A stretch of 64,000 nt of DNA. It comes from Rhizobium sp. CCGE531. Its GTDB lineage: Bacteria > Pseudomonadota > Alphaproteobacteria > Rhizobiales > Rhizobiaceae. The stretch spans positions 1,651,001-1,715,000 of the forward strand of contig NZ_CP032684.1 in assembly GCF_003627795.1 (NCBI RefSeq). Reading direction: 5' to 3'. The notes under the pieces were generated by a model. That model saw only the letters and a program-made list of their open reading frames with translations. It did no database searches and had not been told where the DNA came from. Within the stretch, counting starts at the first letter, position 1; each line of letters opens with the position of its first letter. Both the position numbers and the translations under genes were made by a program. Positions 58,023 to 64,000 of this stretch are shown here, in pieces.

Positions 58023-58077
58023 TCATGTCGGGCGAACGCCAAGCTGAGAGGTTTGCCGTTGGCCCAGGAGCCTTTGC

Positions 58078-58779
58078 ATGTTCGATATAGGCTGGTCCGA
58101 GCTGGTGATTATTGCCGTCGTGGCCTTGGTGGTGATCGGCCCCAAGGAATTGCCGGCGACCCTGCGGACAATCGGCAAGATGACGGCCCGAGCCAGGAAG
58201 GTCGCTGGCGAATTCCGCGCTCAATTTGATGAAGCCATGCGCGAGGCGGAGCTGGACGACGTGCGCCAGACGATCGCCGACGCCCAGAAGCTCAATCCGG
58301 TCAACTCGCTGCGGGAGGCGATGAACCCGCTGCGCGAGATGGGCAACGAGATAAAGGCCGATCTGCAACGCGCGGCAACGCCGGATCAGGCCGCCGCAAC
58401 CTCGACTCCTTTGCCAGCCGAGCCCGTGCCCGGCGTTTCGGCTGGCTTGCCGGAAGCGCTTGCGGCTACGTCCGCGCCGAGCAATCCGGCCTTGGTCGCC
58501 GCGCCCGCTCCGCAGCCATCAGCTGTTGCAGGCGAAGCGGCGGCAGGTGCAGCCGTTGCGAAGCCGAAGGCCGTACGCAAGCCGCGTCCGAAGCTGGTTG
58601 CCAAGGTCGATGATGTTGCGGCTGCCGTCGTTCAGACGCCCGTCGTTACGGAAAAACCGAAGCGTGCCCCGCGCAAGGTCGCGACCGCCGTTGCAGCTAA
58701 GACGCCTCCAGCTCCCAGGACGCGCGCTGTAGCCAGCAAGGCGGCGCCTAAAACGCCCAAGAAGAAGGACCAGGCATGA
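58078..58779 (+). CDS. tatB: Twin-arginine translocase subunit TatB
   Basis: Tat receptor-complex subunit, 233 aa. The start [26 protein letters not shown] is the TatB membrane helix and hinge, followed by a long amphipathic helix ([34 protein letters not shown]). The C-terminal 130 residues are Ala/Pro/Lys-rich and longer than in enteric TatB, as usual in rhizobia. AGGAG lies seven bases before the ATG. Its stop overlaps the tatC start (ATGA). Confidence 0.96.
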   Translation: MFDIGWSELVIIAVVALVVIGPKELPATLRTIGKMTARARKVAGEFRAQFDEAMREAELDDVRQTIADAQKLNPVNSLREAMNPLREMGNEIKADLQRAATPDQAAATSTPLPAEPVPGVSAGLPEALAATSAPSNPALVAAPAPQPSAVAGEAAAGAAVAKPKAVRKPRPKLVAKVDDVAAAVVQTPVVTEKPKRAPRKVATAVAAKTPPAPRTRAVASKAAPKTPKKKDQA

Positions 58780-59603
58780 CGGGTGATATCGATGATAAGC
58801 CGCAGCCGCTTATCGAACACCTTATGGAATTGCGCACGCGGCTTATCTGGTCGATCGTGGCCTTCTTCATTGCCTTCATCGGATGCTTTGCAGTGGCAAA
58901 GCATCTCTTCAACTACCTGGTCTATCCCTATAAATGGGCGGTCGAATGGGCTCATCTCGATCTTTCCAAGGCCGAGCTGATCTATACGGCCCCGCAGGAG
59001 TTCTTCTTCACCCAGGTAAAGGTCGCCATGTTCGGCGCCCTGGTGATTTCATTCCCGATCATCGCCGCGCAGATCTACAAATTCGTGGCGCCGGGCCTCT
59101 ACAAGAATGAACGTTCTGCTTTTCTTCCGTTCCTGATCGCATCGCCGGTTCTGTTTCTGATGGGTGCGGCACTCGTCTACTTCTTCTTCACTCCGATGGT
59201 GATGTGGTTCTTCCTGAAGATGCAGCAGGCGCCGGCCGATGGTCAGGTGGGCATCGCGCTGTTGCCGAAGGTTTCGGAATATCTGAGCCTGATCATGACA
59301 CTGGTCTTTTCTTTCGGCCTTGTCTTCCAGCTTCCCGTCATCACGACGCTGCTTGCGCGCGTCGGCCTGCTGACCTCGACCTGGCTGGCGGAAAAGCGCA
59401 AGTTCGCGATCGTTTTCGCTTTCATCGTTGCCGCTGTGCTGACGCCGCCGGATCCGATGTCCCAGATCGGCCTTGCACTGCCGACAATCCTTCTCTACGA
59501 GATTTCCATCTACGCGGCGCGACTCGTGGAACGCCAGCGTACCCGGCAAGCGCTTGATGAGAGTGGCGGGGCTTCCGAGATCACCAAGACGGACGACGTC
59601 TAG
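58776..59603 (+). CDS. tatC: Twin-arginine translocase subunit TatC
   Basis: Membrane receptor for twin-arginine signal peptides, 275 aa with six helices. It begins [24 protein letters not shown], where the [10 protein letters not shown]-terminal motif is diagnostic. [38 protein letters not shown] is the conserved second-third helix region. It overlaps tatB by four bases, so translation is coupled. CpdB in this window is a likely substrate. Confidence 0.98.
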   Translation: MTGDIDDKPQPLIEHLMELRTRLIWSIVAFFIAFIGCFAVAKHLFNYLVYPYKWAVEWAHLDLSKAELIYTAPQEFFFTQVKVAMFGALVISFPIIAAQIYKFVAPGLYKNERSAFLPFLIASPVLFLMGAALVYFFFTPMVMWFFLKMQQAPADGQVGIALLPKVSEYLSLIMTLVFSFGLVFQLPVITTLLARVGLLTSTWLAEKRKFAIVFAFIVAAVLTPPDPMSQIGLALPTILLYEISIYAARLVERQRTRQALDESGGASEITKTDDV

Positions 59604-59647
59604 GCGAGGAAGGCTTAGCCTTATTTCCCAGGTATTGCCGTTTCGAC

Positions 59648-59671
59648 CTCCGACCGAAACCTCGGTCGGAG
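59648..59671 (+). promoter_or_regulatory. Hairpin in the tatC-serS gap
   Basis: CTCCGACCG and CGGTCGGAG form a perfect nine-pair stem with a six-base loop, 45 bases after tatC and 31 bases before serS. There is no T-run, so it could be a weak terminator, a processing site or a leader structure. Confidence 0.4.
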
Positions 59672-59702
59672 TTGTACTCATGTCAAACGACCTGGAACGA
59701 AA

Positions 59703-60986
59703 ATGCTTGATATCAGATGGATTCGTGAGAATGCCGAGGCTTTCGATGCGGCGCTTGCCAAGCGCGGCGCGGAGCCCCAGTCGCAAAGCCTCATCTCGCT
59801 CGATGAGAAGCGCCGCTCCGTCGTTCAGTCCGTCCAGGATATGCAATCCCGCCGCAATGCCGCCTCCAAGGAGATCGGCGCGGCGATGGCACAGAAGAAC
59901 AGCGAGCTTGCCGAGAAGCTGAAGGCCGAGGTCGCCGACATCAAGACCTCGCTTCCGGCGGCCGAAGAGCAAGAGCGCACGCTGACGGCCGAGCTCCATG
60001 ATGCGCTGTCGCGCATCCCGAACATCCCGCTCGAAGACGTGCCCGTTGGCAAGGATGAGCACGACAACGTCGTCAAGCACGCCTGGGGCTCCAAGCCCAC
60101 TTGGAACCACCAGCCAAAAGAGCATTTCGAGATCGGCGAAGAGCTCGGCTACATGGATTTCGAGCGCGCGGCGAAACTGTCCGGCTCGCGCTTTACGGTG
60201 CTGACCTCGCAGCTCGCTCGGCTGGAGCGGGCGCTCGGCCAGTTCATGCTCGATCTGCATACCAGTGGGCATGGCTATACTGAGGTCAGCGCGCCGCTGA
60301 TGGTGCGTGACGAAGCCATGTTCGGCACCGGCCAGCTGCCGAAATTTTCCGAGGATTCCTTCAGGACCACGGACGGTCGCTGGCTGATCCCGACGGCGGA
60401 GGTTTCGCTGACCAATCTCGTTTCCGGCGAGATCCTTGATCAAGAAAAACTTCCGTTGCGCTTCACTGCGTTGACCCCGTCCTTCCGCTCCGAAGCAGGC
60501 TCCGCCGGACGCGACACGCGCGGCATGCTGCGCCAGCACCAGTTCTGGAAGTGCGAGCTGGTTTCGATCACCGATGCCGAAAGCTCCATTGCCGAGCACG
60601 AGCGGATGACGGCCTGTGCTGAAGAAGTGCTGAAGCGCCTCGGCCTGCACTATCGCGTCATGACGCTTTCGACCGGTGACATGGGTTTCGGCGCGCGCAA
60701 GACCTATGACCTCGAAGTCTGGCTGCCGGGGCAGGATACCTATCGCGAGATTTCGTCCTGCTCGGTCTGCGGTGATTTCCAGGCCCGGCGCATGAATGCG
60801 CGCTATCGCGGCAAGGACGACAGGAACACCAAATTCGTTCACACGCTGAACGGCTCCGGCACCGCAGTCGGCCGCTGCCTGATTGCCGTTCTCGAGAATT
60901 ATCTCAATGCCGATGGTTCCGTCACTGTTCCGGACGCACTGCTGCCATATATGGGTGGTGTGAAGAGGATCGAGAAAGCGGCATAA
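59703..60986 (+). CDS. serS: Seryl-tRNA synthetase
   Basis: Class II aminoacyl-tRNA synthetase of 427 aa. The N-terminal coiled coil that contacts the tRNA arm spans about residues 30-100. Class II motif 2 lies in [31 protein letters not shown], and motif 3 in [18 protein letters not shown]. The serine-binding region includes [22 protein letters not shown] precedes the ATG. It lies between tatC and surE. Confidence 0.98.
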   Translation: MLDIRWIRENAEAFDAALAKRGAEPQSQSLISLDEKRRSVVQSVQDMQSRRNAASKEIGAAMAQKNSELAEKLKAEVADIKTSLPAAEEQERTLTAELHDALSRIPNIPLEDVPVGKDEHDNVVKHAWGSKPTWNHQPKEHFEIGEELGYMDFERAAKLSGSRFTVLTSQLARLERALGQFMLDLHTSGHGYTEVSAPLMVRDEAMFGTGQLPKFSEDSFRTTDGRWLIPTAEVSLTNLVSGEILDQEKLPLRFTALTPSFRSEAGSAGRDTRGMLRQHQFWKCELVSITDAESSIAEHERMTACAEEVLKRLGLHYRVMTLSTGDMGFGARKTYDLEVWLPGQDTYREISSCSVCGDFQARRMNARYRGKDDRNTKFVHTLNGSGTAVGRCLIAVLENYLNADGSVTVPDALLPYMGGVKRIEKAA

Positions 60987-61001
60987 TCGAGCGGTGGGGC
61001 G

Positions 61002-61766
61002 ATGCGTATTCTTCTGACCAACGATGACGGTATTCATGCCGAAGGGCTGGCTGCGTTGGAGCGTATCGCCCGCACTTTGTCTGATGATGTCTGGGTTGTT
61101 GCACCCGAGACGGATCAGAGCGGCCTTGCACATTCGCTGAGCCTTTCCGAGCCGTTGCGCATGCGCAAGGTCTCCGACAAGCACTTTGCGCTCAGGGGAA
61201 CACCGACCGATTGCATCATCATGGCGATCCGGCAGGTTCTGGACGGCAAGCCGGATCTGGTGCTCTCGGGCGTCAACTCCGGCTCGAACGTCGCCGACGA
61301 CGTAACCTATTCCGGAACCATCGCCGGTGCGATCGAAGGCACGCTGCAGGGCGTGCGCTCCTTTGCGCTGAGCCAGGCCTATGTCTATGAAAACGGCGCG
61401 CGCGTCGTGCCCTGGGAAGTGGCCGAGACACATGCTCCGGCCTTGCTCGGCAAGCTCATGGATGTCGATCTGCCCAATGGGACCTTCCTCAATCTCAACT
61501 TTCCGAATTGCCCTCCCGACGAAGTGGCAGGGGCGGAAGTGACGGCGCAGGGCAATCTCGCCTTCAATGTGCAGGTCGAGGAGCGGGCCGACGGCCGCGG
61601 CTTCCCTTATTATTGGCTTCGCTTCGGCGAACGCAGTGGTATCTTCCGTCCGGGGACCGATATTCAGGCGCTGAAACAAAATCGTATTTCGGTAACGCCT
61701 TTGAAACTCGATCTGACGGATTATTCGGCGCAAGACCGCGTGGCGCGGGCGCTCGGTATGGAGTAG
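61002..61766 (+). CDS. surE: 5'/3'-nucleotidase SurE
   Basis: Metal-dependent survival-protein nucleotidase of 254 aa. It begins [22 protein letters not shown], where NDDG holds the metal ligands. [26 protein letters not shown] supplies the next metal Asn and the catalytic loop. It starts 15 bases after serS, and its stop is four bases before the pcm start. surE-pcm pairing is a classical stationary-phase arrangement. Confidence 0.97.
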   Translation: MRILLTNDDGIHAEGLAALERIARTLSDDVWVVAPETDQSGLAHSLSLSEPLRMRKVSDKHFALRGTPTDCIIMAIRQVLDGKPDLVLSGVNSGSNVADDVTYSGTIAGAIEGTLQGVRSFALSQAYVYENGARVVPWEVAETHAPALLGKLMDVDLPNGTFLNLNFPNCPPDEVAGAEVTAQGNLAFNVQVEERADGRGFPYYWLRFGERSGIFRPGTDIQALKQNRISVTPLKLDLTDYSAQDRVARALGME

Positions 61767-61770
61767 CGGA

Positions 61771-62424
61771 TTGACACCTCGTTTGGTGGAGAAGGAAGGC
61801 TTTGCGGCCGTGGTTTTGCGGCTACGGGCAGAAGGCATATTGGATATCGATCTGATGACGGCGGTCGAGCAGACGCCGCGCCTGCCTTTCGTGCCGCCGC
61901 AATTTACCGATGATGCCTATTCCGGCCGCACGATTCCGATCGATTGCGGTTCCTTCATGGAGGGCATCGATCTGGTCGTGCGCATTCTCCACAGCCTGAA
62001 GATCAAGCCGGGACACCGCGTTCTCGAAATTGGAACGGGGAGCGGTTTCACCGCCGCCGTCATGGGGCGAATCGTCGAGCGTGTTCTGACGATCGACCGC
62101 TACAAGACACTGACCACATCGGCGCAGCAGCGCATGGATGCGCTCGGGCTGCGCAATGTCGTCATCCGTCAGGCGGATGGCAGCGCCGGTCTGCCGGGCG
62201 AGGGCACCTTCGACCGTATCCTGGTCACCACCGCATTTCCGACCATGCCGCGCTTCTATGCCGAGCAGCTGGTATCGGGCGGATCGATGATCGCGCCGCT
62301 GATGGTATCGGACGATATTTGCCGCCTTGTGCGGCTGACGAAGACCGGCAGCCGCTTCGAGCGCGAAGAGCTGTTCGATGTTCCCTATCAGCCCATCGTG
62401 CCGATGCTCGCCTCTTATCTCTGA
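61771..62424 (+). CDS. pcm: Protein-L-isoaspartate O-methyltransferase
   Basis: SAM-dependent repair methyltransferase of 217 aa that acts on damaged aspartyl residues. It starts at a TTG, with GGAG seven bases upstream inside the end of surE. The SAM motif is VLEIGTGSGFTAAVMGRIVERVLTIDRY, and FDRILVTTAFPTMPRFYAEQLVSGGSMIAPL is the conserved post-motif region. The dyad CGSFMEGIDLVVRILHSLKIKPG aligns with the substrate-binding loop. It is coupled to surE and is followed by the M23 lipoprotein gene. Confidence 0.95.
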   Translation: MTPRLVEKEGFAAVVLRLRAEGILDIDLMTAVEQTPRLPFVPPQFTDDAYSGRTIPIDCGSFMEGIDLVVRILHSLKIKPGHRVLEIGTGSGFTAAVMGRIVERVLTIDRYKTLTTSAQQRMDALGLRNVVIRQADGSAGLPGEGTFDRILVTTAFPTMPRFYAEQLVSGGSMIAPLMVSDDICRLVRLTKTGSRFEREELFDVPYQPIVPMLASYL

Positions 62425-62593
62425 GGCTCAATTCGCGATAATGCCTGTGAAACAAGGCGTCTCGGCGCTGTTCCGTCTTCTATGGTTAGCAATTCCTCAA
62501 AAAAACACATGCCGCACCAGTGCTTTAACCGCATGGTAAGATTAACGCGCTTTAATCGACCCATAATCGGTTGCGTCTCAAGTGGGTCGAGTC

Positions 62594-64000
62594 ATGGGTT
62601 TCAGTCTTTCTTCGAACTTCGGTAAATCGGCAGGGAAAGTCCTGGTGGCCATTCTTCTGGCGAGCACCGCGACGGCTTGTAGCTCAGATACGACCCGGTT
62701 CAGCGGGCTCTTCAACAAGACGGACAATGTGACGACCGGTTCGATCAATCGGCGCAGCTTGAATGGTCCGAATGGCGATCCGGTGCCGCGCGCCGATGTC
62801 GCCCAGGCCGGTGGTTACGGCCAGCAGGACTATTCGCAGCAGAGCGCACCGGTAGCGCAACCCTACCCGAACTCGCCGGCTCGCTATAATCCGTCCTATT
62901 CCAGCGCGCGTGCATCCACCGCACCCGTTGCAATTCAGCGCACCGAACTTGCTCCTCCCGGCGCCTCCGGCAGCGCCGCTCGCCCCCGTGGTGGTTCGCG
63001 TGCCGAAACCGAGGCGCTTGCCCAGCCGTTCCCGGCATCGCACAACAATAACGGCTCGCGCGCAGCACCGGCTCTCGCACCCGATGCGATGTCGACCGGT
63101 ACGATCAAGACGGCGGCCGCGCCTGAAATGTCTCCGGGCTGGACCACTGTCAACGCGCCAAGCGTGACGCTGCGCCAGGGCGAAAGCGTCGCGCTTCTGT
63201 CGCGCCGCTACGGCGTTCCGGAAAAGGAAATTCTGCGCGCCAACGGCCTGCGTAGCGGTGCCGGCGCCCAGCCCGGCCAGCAGATCATCATCCCGACGAT
63301 GAATGGCGCTGGCGCCTCGAGCCCGGCCAAGATGGCTTCCGAAGCAACGGATCTTTCCAAGGGCGGCAAGATGCCGGCCCCGGCCAAGGCGCCGCAGCAG
63401 GAAGCCCTCGCACTGCCTTCCGGCAACCAGATGCGCGGCAAGTCCCAGGCCGGCCTTGCCGATCCCAATAAACTTGCCGCCGGCAATGGCAAGGGCCCGA
63501 CCCCGAAGGGCGCCTACGTCGTCAAGCCGGGTGATTCGCTGGCAAGAATTGCCAAGGAAAGCGGCGTCACCGTCGCCGAACTGAAGCGTGCGAACAATAT
63601 GCAGGCCGGCGACAGCATCCGGATCGGTCAGGCGCTGGCTCTGCCGCATGGCGCCGTTGCCGCAGACCCGGTCAAGACCGCTTCCATCGAGCCGCAGAAG
63701 GTTTCGGTGAAGCCCGGTGCCGCGCCGGTCGCAGCGCCGAAGCAGGCCGCCGCCGAACCGATCGCAAAGCAGGCCCCCAAGGCTGTCGCCCATGCGGATA
63801 CGGCAGCCGATGCCAAGCCGCAGGCGGTCGCCTCCGCTTCCCCGAGCCAGTCCATCAACGATGCCGCCAAGTCGGATGCGCAGGCCGATGCGCCGGAAGC
63901 AACCGGCATCGGCAAGTTTCGCTGGCCGGTTCGCGGTGCCGTGGTCGCCGGCTACGGCTCCAACGTCAACGGCAGCCGCAACGACGGTATCGACATTTCC
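62594..64000 (+). CDS. LysM/M23 peptidase lipoprotein (NlpD-like), partial
   Basis: The gene runs off the right edge of the window; 469 codons are visible. The N-terminus is a lipoprotein-type signal (VLVAILLASTATACSS, with Cys as the probable lipidated residue). Two LysM domains follow, around residues 185-230 (TLRQGESVALLSRRYGVPEKEILRANGL) and 310-355 (YVVKPGDSLARIAKESGVTVAELKRANNM), separated by Ala/Pro-rich linkers. The visible end, GIGKFRWPVRGAVVAGYGSNVNGSRNDGIDI, is the start of an M23 (LytM) domain. It probably acts as an envelope amidase activator or endopeptidase in division. It follows pcm as in other rhizobia. Whether the M23 active site is intact cannot be seen. Confidence 0.92.
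   Translation, partial: MGFSLSSNFGKSAGKVLVAILLASTATACSSDTTRFSGLFNKTDNVTTGSINRRSLNGPNGDPVPRADVAQAGGYGQQDYSQQSAPVAQPYPNSPARYNPSYSSARASTAPVAIQRTELAPPGASGSAARPRGGSRAETEALAQPFPASHNNNGSRAAPALAPDAMSTGTIKTAAAPEMSPGWTTVNAPSVTLRQGESVALLSRRYGVPEKEILRANGLRSGAGAQPGQQIIIPTMNGAGASSPAKMASEATDLSKGGKMPAPAKAPQQEALALPSGNQMRGKSQAGLADPNKLAAGNGKGPTPKGAYVVKPGDSLARIAKESGVTVAELKRANNMQAGDSIRIGQALALPHGAVAADPVKTASIEPQKVSVKPGAAPVAAPKQAAAEPIAKQAPKAVAHADTAADAKPQAVASASPSQSINDAAKSDAQADAPEATGIGKFRWPVRGAVVAGYGSNVNGSRNDGIDIS

Noticed and set aside
59049..61838. 929-codon open frame on the minus strand
   Set aside because: It lies opposite tatC, serS and surE, all recognisable. The translation is Arg/Gly/His-rich without any domain, as expected for a shadow.

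Overview
The window looks like a chromosomal segment of a Rhizobiales bacterium, most likely Rhizobium in the strict sense or a close Agrobacterium-clade relative. The evidence is GC-rich coding DNA, an ExoR regulator, a B12-dependent ribonucleotide reductase (NrdJ), an alpha-proteobacterial porin, a PopZ polar organiser, an Lrp-type regulator divergent from alanine dehydrogenase, and the gene order dgt-argS-SPOR-nagZ-scpA-scpB-tatABC-serS-surE-pcm-LysM/M23. No phage, plasmid or CRISPR signature is visible. There is one insertion sequence and one clearly AT-richer two-gene islet.

Left part (1-13,000): an acyltransferase-3 membrane protein is followed by an AT-rich islet of two unrecognised genes (1529-2554) directly downstream of nrdJ. 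Two NrdR-like palindromes lie upstream of nrdJ. Then come gpt, a tandem universal-stress protein, a CinA-N/molybdopterin-binding protein, wrbA, tRNA-Leu(UAA), ilvA and a HlyU-like protein.

13,000-26,600: several divergent regulator/target pairs. These are an SDR with a TetR repressor (two operator copies), azoR with a LysR regulator, and an aldR-like gene with ald. A Tat-exported CpdB nucleotidase, a PilZ protein and an EEP-family hydrolase lie between them. A compact cysK-alaX-sseA-GNAT operon and a second SDR follow.

26,600-32,400: the glycerol-3-phosphate uptake system is split into two convergent units, ugpC on the plus strand and ugpBAE on the minus strand. Each has a candidate Pho box, which would allow co-regulation under phosphate starvation. 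A hexapeptide acetyltransferase follows.

32,400-41,200: tRNA-Asn, a DoxX-like protein and two small secreted basic/His-rich proteins. An IS5-family element (34790-35966) has 17-bp perfect inverted repeats, a frameshifted transposase and an extra 89-aa passenger gene. After it come the porin, tRNA-Cys, a two-gene unit (a 27-aa membrane peptide and a secreted Rap1a/Tai-like protein), an isoaspartate methyltransferase-like gene and popZ.

41,200-64,000: valS, a FadL-type outer-membrane protein, exoR, xthA and erpA, then a long co-directional housekeeping block: dgt, argS, a large SPOR-domain membrane protein, nagZ, scpA, scpB, tatA, tatB, tatC, serS, surE, pcm and a LysM/M23 lipoprotein cut by the window edge. 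This block links nucleotide hygiene, translation, chromosome condensation, cell-wall recycling and division, and export of folded proteins; CpdB in this window is a likely Tat substrate.

Most start codons were chosen from visible Shine-Dalgarno (SD) sequences and usual family length. Several are GTG or TTG. Family assignments come from reading motifs in the translated sequence, not from database searches.
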